DNA from: Acididesulfobacillus acetoxydans
GTDB taxonomy: Bacteria > Bacillota > Desulfitobacteriia > Desulfitobacteriales > Desulfitobacteriaceae
DNA: 64,000 nucleotides
Direction: 5' to 3' (one strand)
NCBI RefSeq assembly: GCF_900016645.1
Contig: NZ_CDGJ01000110.1
The notes beneath the pieces are model-generated. The model saw only the letters and a list, made by a program, of their open reading frames with translations. It was not told the DNA's origin and searched no databases. Position numbers and translations under genes: made by a program. Shown here one piece after another: positions 25,396 through 33,526 of this stretch. Positions within the stretch are counted from its first letter, which is position 1; each line of letters opens with the position of its first letter.

Positions 25396-26513
25396 GGCTT
25401 CTCCTTTAACTCATAGGATTTCCGGACACGGTAGAGTGTATCCCGTTCAACCGGGGTACGCCCGGCTTTTTGAATCAGGCGGATGAGAGTCTCTTTGGCC
25501 ATAACTTGCCCTGTCTCCGCCCCGGCCGCGTGAATAATGCGCTCCTCCACCACCGTCCCGTCCAGGTCATCCACTCCGAAACTGAGAGATACCTGGGCCA
25601 ATTTCGGACCCAGCATGATCCAAAACGACTTGATATGGTCGAAATTGTCAAGAAAAATACGCGCCGCGGCCAGCATGCGCAAATCTTCAAAGCCCGTGGT
25701 GCTGCCGACCCCCATATTCCCCTCCAGCTGAGTATTCTTCGGATAAAAAGGGAGAGGAATGAAAGTCAGAAAGCCATGGGTTTGATCCTGCAGCTTCCTC
25801 AGTTGCAACAAGTGGTCAATTCGTTCCTCCGCGTTCTCCACGTGCCCGTACAACATGGTCGCATTTGTGCGCATCCCTAACCGGTGCGCCTCGGCCTGAA
25901 TCTCCAGCCAGCGCTCACCGGAAATCTTTTTCTCACAGATCAGGGCGCGGACCCGGGGCGAAAAAACCTCAGCCCCGCCTCCCGGCAGCGAATCCAGCCC
26001 GGCCTGCATCAGTTCCCTCAGCACTTGCGCCACACTCAGGCCGGTAATTTGCGTAAAATAATCGACCTCAACCGCAGTGAACGCTTGCAGGCACACATCC
26101 GGCAGAATCCGTTTGATCCTTCTCAATATCTCCAGATAATAATCGAAAGGAAGCGCCGGGTTAAGGCCGCCCACCACATGAACTTCGGAAACATTTTCGG
26201 CGGCCGCTTTTCTTGCCGCCGACTCAATCTCTTCCAAGGACAAGGTGAAAGCCTCGGGGTCCCCTTCCCTGACTCCATAGGCACAAAATTTACAAAGATT
26301 GACACAGACATTGGTATGATTGATGTGCCGATTGACAATAAAATAAGTGGTGTCCGCGTTTTTGCGCTCCCGCACCAGATTAGCCATGCAGCCCAGGGCC
26401 AGAATGTCCTTGCTCTTCATCAGGCGTACTCCCTCGTCAAAATCCAGGCGCACACCCCGCTCGACTTTCTCGATTAAGTCGGCAAGCTCACTGCGGGCGA
26501 ATAATCTATCCAC
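25392..26513 (-). CDS. mqnE: Aminofutalosine synthase
   Basis: A 373-residue radical SAM enzyme that joins 3-enolpyruvylbenzoate to SAM-derived adenosine to give aminofutalosine. CVNLCKFCAYG carries the Cys-x3-Cys-x2-Cys motif, then VHVVGGLNPALPFDYY and LDSLPGGGAEVFS. A GTG at 26513, nine bases after AAGGAG, looks the best start; an ATG three codons upstream touches the ribosome site. It precedes mqnC with a four-base overlap. MqnA, MqnB and MqnD are not in the window. Confidence 0.93.
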   Translation of the reverse strand: MDRLFARSELADLIEKVERGVRLDFDEGVRLMKSKDILALGCMANLVRERKNADTTYFIVNRHINHTNVCVNLCKFCAYGVREGDPEAFTLSLEEIESAARKAAAENVSEVHVVGGLNPALPFDYYLEILRRIKRILPDVCLQAFTAVEVDYFTQITGLSVAQVLRELMQAGLDSLPGGGAEVFSPRVRALICEKKISGERWLEIQAEAHRLGMRTNATMLYGHVENAEERIDHLLQLRKLQDQTHGFLTFIPLPFYPKNTQLEGNMGVGSTTGFEDLRMLAAARIFLDNFDHIKSFWIMLGPKLAQVSLSFGVDDLDGTVVEERIIHAAGAETGQVMAKETLIRLIQKAGRTPVERDTLYRVRKSYELKEKP

Positions 26514-26581
26514 TGCAAACATCTCCTTAAGTTTTTCGCGAGGGGCGGCGGGCGAAGTTGGCTACATCCGGCTCCGTCACT

Positions 26582-27439
26582 CTACCACCTGAAGAGCAGG
26601 ACATCCGCGAGAGAAAAAACAAACATGAGTACACTTAAATAGCCGTTGAGATTAAAAAAAGCAATTCCCACTTTAGACAGGTTGTCCACGGACACCAGGC
26701 GATGCTGCCGGAAAAGGAGAATGACAGCCACTGCCACCCCAAGGTAATACAGCACATGCAAGTGCAGGACAACACCAACCATGATAAATAACAGCGGAGC
26801 TGCCACATGCAGCAATGCGGAAATTTCAAACCCCCGCTTCAACCCAAAGACTGCCGGAATGGATTTCAGTCCCTTCTTGCGGTCGAATTCTATGTCCTGG
26901 CTCGCATAGATGATGTCAAATCCCGCAACCCAGCTCATAACGCCCAAGCCCAGGAGTACCGGCGCCAAAGCCCAATGCCCGGTGATTCCAATCCAGGCTC
27001 CCGGCACAGCCAAACCGAGGGCCAGACCCAAGGCAAAATGGCAAGCCCAGGTAAAGCGCTTGGTATACGAATAAAAGACCAAAAAAAAGACCGCTATGGG
27101 CATGAGCTCTAAGGCCAGGAGATTAAGTCTGTAGGCGGAATACCCCAGCAGAAGAAACGAAAGCAGAGCGTAAAGAGAAACTTCCCCGACACCGAGGTGC
27201 CCGGCCGGCAGCGCTCTCCCGGCCGTCCTCGGATTCAAAGCGTCAAGGCGCCTGTCAATCAGCCGGTTCAACGACATGGCCGCGGTTCTGGCCCCCACCA
27301 TTGCCAAAGTAATCCAGAGAAGCTTACCTGCGGGCGGTACCGTCCCCGCCGCTAAAAAGGCCCCCATATAGGCAAAGGGCAAAGCAAAAACCGTGTGTTC
27401 GAATTTGATCATTTCCAAGAATACTTTGACCTTATGCAT
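26582..27439 (-). CDS. UbiA-family prenyltransferase (menaquinone, MqnP-like)
   Basis: A 285-residue membrane enzyme with about eight hydrophobic helices and both Asp-rich sites: NRLIDRRLDALNPRTAGR near residue 65 and DIIYASQDIEFDRKKG near 180. It should attach the polyprenyl chain to the aromatic menaquinone precursor. Start ATG at 27439 overlaps the end of the upstream gene by eight bases. The position before mqnE/mqnC and near hepT supports the menaquinone role rather than haem farnesylation. Confidence 0.87.
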   Translation of the reverse strand: MHKVKVFLEMIKFEHTVFALPFAYMGAFLAAGTVPPAGKLLWITLAMVGARTAAMSLNRLIDRRLDALNPRTAGRALPAGHLGVGEVSLYALLSFLLLGYSAYRLNLLALELMPIAVFFLVFYSYTKRFTWACHFALGLALGLAVPGAWIGITGHWALAPVLLGLGVMSWVAGFDIIYASQDIEFDRKKGLKSIPAVFGLKRGFEISALLHVAAPLLFIMVGVVLHLHVLYYLGVAVAVILLFRQHRLVSVDNLSKVGIAFFNLNGYLSVLMFVFSLADVLLFRW

Positions 27440-28187
27440 GGCGCAACATTCCTCCATCCATCAGGAGTTCCCCACCCATAAAATCCACGAGCTCATAGAG
27501 CACCTTGAACTCCAGCGTCTCCGGGAACTGCCGGATTATCCGCTCGGCTTTGGCTAACTGCGTCTGCACGAAAGACTCTCCCAGTCCTTGTTGGCGTGCG
27601 GCCCAGGCCAGCCCCAGAGCCTGTCCCCAACAGGCGGCCGTTTCTTGCACGGCCTCCGAAGTTCCCGCCAGCCGCGCGCTCAGACGGCCCGCCAAACCTG
27701 TCAGGCTGGCTCGTTCCTGTTTCAATATGCGAAGCCACTCCCGGGGGGAGAGCTCCCGTTCCTGCGCCAGCCAGCGTGAAATGCCGCCCTCGCTCATGGC
27801 GACGATCACTTCCGCCAAAGGCTTCAGAAAGGGTAACAACCCGTCCCGACATAAGTCCAGAAAAAACCTGCCATAGAGATAGTCCCCCACGAGAACAGGA
27901 AACTGACGTCCTTCTTCGCTGAGGTTCTCATCGTCTTTCATCAGAGCATGGACTTGGTCCGCCAGAAAAATGAGTTCAATAATCGTCGCTAACTTGACTA
28001 CACTCGGAGCCGAAAAACCGCACGCCCGGCTCACCGCAATGACAATCGCGGGACATGCGTCAGCCTGTAACACATCCGGCGAATACTCCACAAGTTCGCG
28101 GAAATCCGCCGCTTTGAACCGGATCTCGCGTCTCAGCTGTGATTGGACTTCCGTTAATTCTTCACTGAAACTCAGCGCCTGCGGCAC
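27432..28187 (-). CDS. Degenerate polyprenyl-synthase-like protein (probable pseudoenzyme)
   Basis: A 251-residue protein whose layout follows the trans-prenyl synthases (IIELIFLADQVH, then FPVLVGDYLYGRFFL, late helices), but the first Asp-rich motif DDxxD is replaced by VHALMKDDEN and no second DDxxD is seen. The chemistry is therefore unlikely. It may be a regulatory or chain-length subunit for the intact synthase at 22-23 kb, like the small subunits of heterodimeric prenyl synthases. The GTG start follows GGGGAG. It heads the menaquinone operon and is translationally coupled to the UbiA gene. Confidence 0.7.
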   Translation of the reverse strand: MPQALSFSEELTEVQSQLRREIRFKAADFRELVEYSPDVLQADACPAIVIAVSRACGFSAPSVVKLATIIELIFLADQVHALMKDDENLSEEGRQFPVLVGDYLYGRFFLDLCRDGLLPFLKPLAEVIVAMSEGGISRWLAQERELSPREWLRILKQERASLTGLAGRLSARLAGTSEAVQETAACWGQALGLAWAARQQGLGESFVQTQLAKAERIIRQFPETLEFKVLYELVDFMGGELLMDGGMLRHA

Positions 28188-28303
28188 GTTTTTATCTCCC
28201 CTTGTTCCGAGACTAACCTACATTATATTCTAGATTTCTCCACGAATTCCTGCACTCGTATGCCTAAGTATTCCCCTAAAATTTGAAACTTACCAATTCC
28301 GGA

Positions 28304-29197
28304 CTAGCGAATCCCCGCCAAGGCCAGCGCCTCCCACGCCGGGATAAAGTGTCTGCTCAGCCCGACGGCGTGCGAATCGAAGCCTAATACCAAGCCAATC
28401 AGTTGGCTGAAAAAGAAAACGGGGATTTTTTTGCGGGCAGACGCCGCTTCCGCACCCGTGGAGCGGTGAAACAGTTGAAACTGATGCAGGTCGAGGTTAG
28501 CCTGACAAATGGGGCATGCCGTCACGATGCACTCCGCTTCGCATTCGATCGCCATGTCCAAAATGCGCTGGGCGAGTTTTTCGGAAACGTCCCGCTTAGC
28601 GAAAGACAGATTTCCTCCGCAGCATTCCGTTTTCAAAGGCCAGGGAACCGCTTCTCCACCCAGGATCTCAACAATTCTATCCAGTCCGGTCGGATTTTCG
28701 GGATGGTCAAAATTAGTCAGCCGCGGTGGCCGTACCAATTGGCAGCCGTAATAGCAAGCTACTTTAAGACCACTCAGGCTTTTTACGGCGTAGAGCCTGA
28801 TCTTCTCCAGAATCTCCGCTCTCTCCATGACTTGCAAGGCATTGTAAACGGGCGGCAGGTCCTCAACGGGATGCCGGAGCTCCTTCTCCACTCTCCGGCG
28901 CATGTCGGGATCGGACTCCACCCTCCTTTTCCCTGACATAAGGCGGTGGTAACAATGGGCACAAGGCACGACCAGACCGTCACCCGCCAAGGACTTGGCC
29001 TGGAGGAGGTTGCGAACAGCTAGGTTCACGGCCAATTGTTCATCCAGCGACACGGCGGAGGTGCCCCCGCAACAGTTCCAATCGGGTACCTCGTCATAGC
29101 CGATCCCCAGGCGGTCCATGACCAAGAGAAGTGACTGACTGCTCTCCCGGGCAGTGTTATGCAGAGAACAACCCGGATAAAAGGCATAGTTAGACAT
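28304..29197 (-). CDS. HdrB-like heterodisulfide reductase subunit (CCG domains)
   Basis: A 297-residue protein with two cysteine-rich CCG domains: CGG-type WNCCGGTSA near residue 42 with CAHCYHRL, and TECCGGNLSF with VTACPICQANLD. These bind the non-cubane 4Fe-4S clusters that handle disulfide chemistry in HdrB. The ATG follows AGGAGGGGGAG and overlaps the hdrC-like stop by eight bases. With no HdrA in reach, the pair likely serves a membrane or soluble quinone/thiol oxidoreductase; the partner is unknown. Confidence 0.87.
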   Translation of the reverse strand: MSNYAFYPGCSLHNTARESSQSLLLVMDRLGIGYDEVPDWNCCGGTSAVSLDEQLAVNLAVRNLLQAKSLAGDGLVVPCAHCYHRLMSGKRRVESDPDMRRRVEKELRHPVEDLPPVYNALQVMERAEILEKIRLYAVKSLSGLKVACYYGCQLVRPPRLTNFDHPENPTGLDRIVEILGGEAVPWPLKTECCGGNLSFAKRDVSEKLAQRILDMAIECEAECIVTACPICQANLDLHQFQLFHRSTGAEAASARKKIPVFFFSQLIGLVLGFDSHAVGLSRHFIPAWEALALAGIR

Positions 29198-29714
29198 CTT
29201 TCTCCCCCTCCTGCCCGGCTTGTACCCTCTGAAAGAAACCCCGAACGACAAGCCTCCCCCGTATACGCGAAGGCCACATTCTCAGCTTTCCCCGCTTTAA
29301 GAGCGCCAAGACCAGGCGGGCGTCCCTCTGGCGGCTGCCGGTGCTCAGATGGCCGGAGACCGCAAGCCCCGCTTTATAGACCCTGCCGTGGCGCTCAAGG
29401 GAGCGCAGGACCGAGTTGTGAAAAGCGCGCTGGCTCCTTCCCGGGCCGGATACCCTGCGCAAACCCGCCCGGCGCAGTTCCTCTATAATGACCGGCAAAT
29501 CGACACCGCGCGGACAGCGGGTGGAACAAGCCGAACAAAGGGTGCAGAGCCAGATCGACTCACAGTCCAGAACTTGATCCATTTCCCCTATCTGCAGCAA
29601 CCTGAGAATCTGATGAGGCAAAATGTCCATCGCAAAGTACACCGGACAGCTGGCGGAACATTTGCCGCACTGATAACAAGCATAGACATCCATTCCGTTA
29701 ACGAGCATTGACAT
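29190..29714 (-). CDS. HdrC-like ferredoxin subunit
   Basis: A 174-residue iron-sulfur protein with two 4Fe-4S motifs, CYQCGKCSASCPV near residue 12 and CTLCSACSTRCPRGVD near 50, the standard HdrC arrangement. It would pass electrons to the HdrB-like subunit encoded next. The ATG at 29714 has GGGAGG nine bases upstream; the frame is open further upstream without an Hdr-like sequence. The C-terminal third is basic and poorly conserved. Confidence 0.87.
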   Translation of the reverse strand: MSMLVNGMDVYACYQCGKCSASCPVYFAMDILPHQILRLLQIGEMDQVLDCESIWLCTLCSACSTRCPRGVDLPVIIEELRRAGLRRVSGPGRSQRAFHNSVLRSLERHGRVYKAGLAVSGHLSTGSRQRDARLVLALLKRGKLRMWPSRIRGRLVVRGFFQRVQAGQEGEKDV

Positions 29715-29825
29715 CCGTTCCGTCCTCCCCGACTCTTGGCGCCCGCACTTTTCAATATCTCTTGTATCTCTTGCTAAGTATTTCGCCGGCATGGCTCGAT
29801 TTCCTTCGCCCGTGCTATAAATCAA

Positions 29826-29863
29826 CAGGCCTTGCCCACCTCGTTACGAGATTGCAAGGCCTG
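29826..29863 (-). terminator. Stem-loop downstream of speD
   Basis: CAGGCCTTGC and GCAAGGCCTG form a perfect 10-bp stem with an 18-base loop; the minus strand continues TTGATTTATA. It lies 45 bases past the speD stop and just upstream of the hdrC-like gene. Confidence 0.7.
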
Positions 29864-29907
29864 CTACCCTACCCACATCTTAGTACGGAATAAAATAAAT
29901 ATCCCTC

Positions 29908-30285
29908 CTAAAGATTTACTGCTTCCTTAGGATCTTCAACGATTCCTCGTTTAATTTCCGTAGCAGTCATGTGACCGGACTTAAATTGCTCCGTAACGTA
30001 ATTACAGGCATCCCAGGGATTGACACGTTCCCCGCATGTGAAGACGTCAACAGCTGCATACCCCAGTTCAGGCCAGGTATGAATCGCAAGATGGGATTCG
30101 GAAATCACGACTACCCCACTCACGCCCTGGGGACTGAACTTGTGAAAAACCACTTCCCGGATCTCTGCACCTGCCTCCAAAGCTGCGTTGACCATGATGC
30201 GCTCGACTTTCTCCCGGTCATTGAGAATGTCAAAGCTGCACTCGTAAATCTCAGCCAACACATGACGTCCCAAAGAATTGCTCAT
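29908..30285 (-). CDS. speD: S-adenosylmethionine decarboxylase proenzyme
   Basis: A 125-residue bacterial class proenzyme. Self-cleavage occurs between Glu63 and Ser64 in ISESHLAIHTWPE, giving the pyruvoyl group; His69 and Cys84 (FTCG) are the other active-site residues. It supplies decarboxylated SAM for spermidine. No speE is adjacent. A clear promoter and a structured leader precede it. The ribosome site (GGGGG) is a little far, 13 bases, from the ATG. Confidence 0.95.
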   Translation of the reverse strand: MSNSLGRHVLAEIYECSFDILNDREKVERIMVNAALEAGAEIREVVFHKFSPQGVSGVVVISESHLAIHTWPELGYAAVDVFTCGERVNPWDACNYVTEQFKSGHMTATEIKRGIVEDPKEAVNL

Positions 30286-30324
30286 CTTGTCATCGTTGCC
30301 CCCTTTTTGCTGGCAAAATATGAA

Positions 30325-30367
30325 GGAATCCGAGCCGGACCCCGCCAGGTCCGGTGACCCAAATTCC
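30325..30367 (-). promoter_or_regulatory. Stem-loop in the speD leader
   Basis: In the speD 5' untranslated RNA, CCGGACC pairs with GGTCCGG around a six-base loop, and flanking GGAAT/ATTCC can extend the structure. It lies between the promoter and the ribosome site. I cannot match it to a known riboswitch class. Confidence 0.55.
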
Positions 30368-30378
30368 TATCGAGTTAA

Positions 30379-30406
30379 ATTGTAGCATAAAGTTTGCGCT
30401 TGTCAA
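30379..30406 (-). promoter_or_regulatory. Sigma-A promoter of speD
   Basis: Minus strand TTGACA, 16 bases, TACAAT. It is near consensus and about 95 bases before the speD start. The rest of the gap up to 30691 contains no gene that I can support. Confidence 0.85.
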
Positions 30407-30691
30407 CAAAAAAATACAAATGAGCCAATCCTTCAGACTAGTATCGGATTTTCCGTAATTAATTCGGGCAAAGTCCACCTTCCTCTATTTTCCTCGCTAA
30501 ACCACTATATCTTGCTAAACCATTATATTAGGGATGGAATGTTTTTGACATCACTCCACCCAAGAAAACTCGGTCCGCGCCCCGATAGCCCGAGTAAGCG
30601 AGCGCTTGCATAGAACGGCTCCTCGCCCTTCCGTCCCGGTAGTCGTAAGCGCTCTTATCGGCAAGTGGGCGATCGCTTAATCAGCGGCACC

Positions 30692-32182
30692 TCACGTCTC
30701 TATGGCTGTATGTTTGAAGCTCTTCCGGAAGTGGAAACCGTAAATTGACAGGGTAACCGCCAAAGGAAAAACGTCCGGCCGCTTGAACAAAGACCAGGTA
30801 ATCAGCCGCCAGTAATAGCGTCTCTCCTTGCCGATGATACCCAGGCGAACCACCGACTTGGCAAAGGCCATCACATGCTCAAAATTTACCGGGATTTTGC
30901 CGGCTTTCACGGGACTGTACTCCTGAAGGAAAGTCAGCACCCGTTCGTAGTATTTTTTGGGCGAATAGATCGTCTCCACAATCCGGTTATAGCCTTTGAC
31001 CAGCAGTTCTTTGTCCATTTTGGGAATGAAGTTCATGCTGAAGTCCGTATTGCTGCCGCTGAATCCCTCGATCAGGCGGCCCTCTCCGGCCAGCCGCTGA
31101 TAAAGTTTGGTCCCGCGGGGCGCGTTGAGCAACCCGACCATGGCAGCGGCAATGCCGCTCTGCTGAATAAAGTTGATTAGGGAATCAAAAATCGACGACG
31201 TGTCGTTGTCAAAGCCGACAATGAAGCCCCCGTGCACTTGGAGCCCAAAGCGCTGAATCTTTTTCACGCAGGCAATGAGATCCCGGTTTTTATTCTGCAT
31301 CTTGTTGCACTCCACGAGGCTCTCTTCATTCGGCGTCTCGATCCCGATAAAGACCGTATCAAAACCCGCTTTGACCATCAGCCGCATGAGCTCCTCATCA
31401 TCCGCCAGATTGATGGACGTCTCGGTCAAAAACGCGAAGGGATGGTTCCTGGCCTCCATCCAGTCAATCAGGGCGGGCAGGACTTCCTGCATCAACTTTT
31501 TCTTGTTTCCGATAAAATTGTCGTCTACAAAAAATACGCCCTCCCGCCAGCCGGACTCATACAGGGTATCCAACTCATGAAGCAGCTGAGGCACACCCTT
31601 GGTTCTGGGAATGCGGCCGTAAAGAGTTGTGATATTGCAGAACTCACAATTGAACGGGCAGCCGCGGGAATATTGGATATTCATGGTAGCGTATGCCTTC
31701 TGCTTGATAAGGTTCCACTGAGGAGCCGGCGTCTTTTCCAGATCAGCCCATTCGGTCGATGTATAAAGGTGGACCGCCTCTCCCTTCTCCAGGTCCCGAA
31801 GAAATTGGGGAATGGTCAGCTCCCCTTCATTCAGGACCAAATGGTCTACTTGAGCGAATTCCTCCGGCTCGGATGTAAACAGAGGACCCCCTCCTACCGT
31901 TTTGACCCCCAAGTCCCGACAACGCCGAATAATTTCCAGAACCGACGCTTTTTGCACCACCATGGCACTGATAAAAACGTAGTCAGCCCAAAGAATGTCC
32001 CGATCTTTGAGGGGTTCCACATTCAAATCCACCAGTTTCTTCTCAGCGTCCGCAGGAAGGATGGCCGCCACGGTCATGAGACCCAGAGGCGGAAAGCTGG
32101 CCCGTTTGGAAACGAACTTCAAGGCATACTGGAAACCCCAGTATGTAACGGGATATTCGGGGTAGACCAGAAGAATCTTCAC
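30692..32182 (-). CDS. B12-binding radical SAM protein (DUF4070 class, HpnP-like)
   Basis: A 496-residue class B radical SAM enzyme: an N-terminal cobalamin-binding domain (1-140), the CPFNCEFCNITTLYG cluster motif (Cys-x3-Cys-x2-Cys) near residue 174, FIGIETPNEESL, and a C-terminal DUF4070-like helical domain. HpnP, the hopanoid C-2 methylase, has this arrangement, but many members have unknown substrates. No hopanoid genes are nearby. A methyltransferase acting on a lipid or secondary metabolite is a reasonable guess. The start is a GTG after AAGGTGATA. Confidence 0.8.
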   Translation of the reverse strand: MKILLVYPEYPVTYWGFQYALKFVSKRASFPPLGLMTVAAILPADAEKKLVDLNVEPLKDRDILWADYVFISAMVVQKASVLEIIRRCRDLGVKTVGGGPLFTSEPEEFAQVDHLVLNEGELTIPQFLRDLEKGEAVHLYTSTEWADLEKTPAPQWNLIKQKAYATMNIQYSRGCPFNCEFCNITTLYGRIPRTKGVPQLLHELDTLYESGWREGVFFVDDNFIGNKKKLMQEVLPALIDWMEARNHPFAFLTETSINLADDEELMRLMVKAGFDTVFIGIETPNEESLVECNKMQNKNRDLIACVKKIQRFGLQVHGGFIVGFDNDTSSIFDSLINFIQQSGIAAAMVGLLNAPRGTKLYQRLAGEGRLIEGFSGSNTDFSMNFIPKMDKELLVKGYNRIVETIYSPKKYYERVLTFLQEYSPVKAGKIPVNFEHVMAFAKSVVRLGIIGKERRYYWRLITWSLFKRPDVFPLAVTLSIYGFHFRKSFKHTAIET

Positions 32183-32220
32183 TGGATATCACCTTTCCTT
32201 CTCAAATAATACTTCTCAAT

Positions 32221-32272
32221 CGCAGACCTCAATCATAGACCTCAATCACAGACCTCAATCACAGCTCGCAAT
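32221..32272 (-). repeat. 13-nt tandem repeat, four copies
   Basis: CGCAGACCTCAAT, CATAGACCTCAAT, CACAGACCTCAAT and a decayed CACAGCTCGCAAT follow one another without gaps just upstream of the B12-radical SAM gene (about 40 bases before its start on the minus strand). Confidence 0.85.
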
Positions 32273-32373
32273 TATGGTTCTTCTATCTCACAATTGGGAC
32301 CTCACTGATACCCCATACCTTCCATATCTATAACACCGCGGGCCAATACTTCCATAATACCGGTCACAACCGG

Positions 32374-32970
32374 TCACGCGGAAAAGGCCCAGAGATACAA
32401 TGATGCCACCGAACCATAAGGTGAATAGTTCCCTCTGTAGATTTGGAACTTCTCCCGGGGAAGGTCCGTCAGCCCGTATAACTTCATCATGCCCCTCCGG
32501 AGGGCCAAGTCTCCGTAACTCACTACATCGGGGCGGCAGAGCGAAAAAATAAGGAACATTTCGGCTGTCCAAACCCCCACTCCCGGTAAGGCAGACAAGG
32601 TGTCTATAATCTCCCGGTCAGGGAGATTGGACAACCCGGCAAAATCAATTCTGCCCAGGGCAGCCTCCGCGATCCCTTTCAAATAGCCGACCTTTCTGTC
32701 GGATAGGCCACAGGCACGAAGCTGCGCCGGGGCGACCCCGGCCAACCGTTCCGCTGTCACCTGCCCAAGCAGAGTGCACAACCGGTTCCAAACAGTTTGA
32801 GCAGCCTGCTTAGAAATTTGCTGATTGACCACGCTCAAAATCAACGCTTCAAAGGGATCCGGGACAATGTCCCTCCGAATCGGGCCAATCCGTTTAATCA
32901 CCGCACCAAGCTTCTCGTCCCTCTCTCTGAGGTGGTCCGTTTCTATCAAGCCATAGGGAAAAAACGCCAT
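32374..32970 (-). CDS. AlkA-like DNA-3-methyladenine glycosylase (HhH-GPD)
   Basis: A 198-residue base-excision repair glycosylase. The helix-hairpin-helix is LSALPGVGVWTAEM, and the catalytic aspartate sits in VVSYGDLALRRG, as in AlkA. The QQISKQAAQTVWNRL segment is also typical. It lacks the N-terminal AlkA domain, as do many small bacterial versions. The ATG at 32970 is preferred, though a TTG nine bases earlier with GGAGAA close by is possible. It is monocistronic. Confidence 0.88.
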   Translation of the reverse strand: MAFFPYGLIETDHLRERDEKLGAVIKRIGPIRRDIVPDPFEALILSVVNQQISKQAAQTVWNRLCTLLGQVTAERLAGVAPAQLRACGLSDRKVGYLKGIAEAALGRIDFAGLSNLPDREIIDTLSALPGVGVWTAEMFLIFSLCRPDVVSYGDLALRRGMMKLYGLTDLPREKFQIYRGNYSPYGSVASLYLWAFSA

Positions 32971-33107
32971 ACTCGTCAATCTTCTCCGTCCGCAAGGTCG
33001 AAGCCATCGTCAGAACTTCTTCCATAACTTTCTTTCTAAGTATAGCATGCCGTCAAGTGCAATTCAATTCCGGAGCGTTTGCCTTAATGGCATAGTGAAA
33101 TAACGGC

Positions 33108-33138
33108 AAAAAGACTCCCGGCCCCCGGCCAAGAGTCT
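33108..33138 (-). terminator. Intrinsic terminator of the DUF1657 gene
   Basis: Minus strand AGACTC...GAGTCT with an inner GGCC/GGCC stem, followed by TTTT. It lies about 60 bases after the stop at 33200. Confidence 0.85.
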
Positions 33139-33199
33139 CCGGCTCTATTCCGGACTGGGACAGCAGGCCCGAACCGCGCCGCTGTCCCCAACTGTGTTC

Positions 33200-33412
33200 C
33201 TACTGGTTCAGCGGCTGGTTCATGTCATTGTTGTCACTGATGTACTTAAGACGGTTGTTGAGTACATCTATGTGGCGCTGCATGTCCTTAGACATGTCTT
33301 TGAACATCTGTTTGGCCGACTGATCCTGGGTCGATTCGGCGAACACAGAGTAAGTCCCGAGGGACGACTGAGCGCTGGCTACCGCTTTCTGCAAGTCCTG
33401 TTGAACCGTCAT
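33200..33412 (-). CDS. DUF1657 domain protein
   Basis: A 70-residue, helical protein typical of DUF1657: it starts MTVQQDLQKAVASAQSSLG and has the repeated Q-rich, amphipathic layout ending with MQRHIDVLNNRLKY. Family members are found in spore formers, often next to spoVA genes; their function is unknown. The ribosome site GGGGGG is strong. Its nearest sporulation-related neighbour here is the SpoVAF-like gene 1.6 kb away. Confidence 0.88.
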   Translation of the reverse strand: MTVQQDLQKAVASAQSSLGTYSVFAESTQDQSAKQMFKDMSKDMQRHIDVLNNRLKYISDNNDMNQPLNQ

Positions 33413-33526
33413 ACTGAAATTCCCCCCCTGTGATTTTTGACTTAACAGACCTTAGTGTGGTTCAGAAAGCGCATTTTTATCCGTAACATAAAGCTCAGTG
33501 AAGATCCTGATTCCTTTACACTAAGC

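Noticed and set aside
28304..29714. Succinate dehydrogenase/fumarate reductase-type or glycolate oxidase subunits
   Set aside because: The CCG pattern and the small two-cluster partner fit HdrB/HdrC; no flavoprotein is adjacent.
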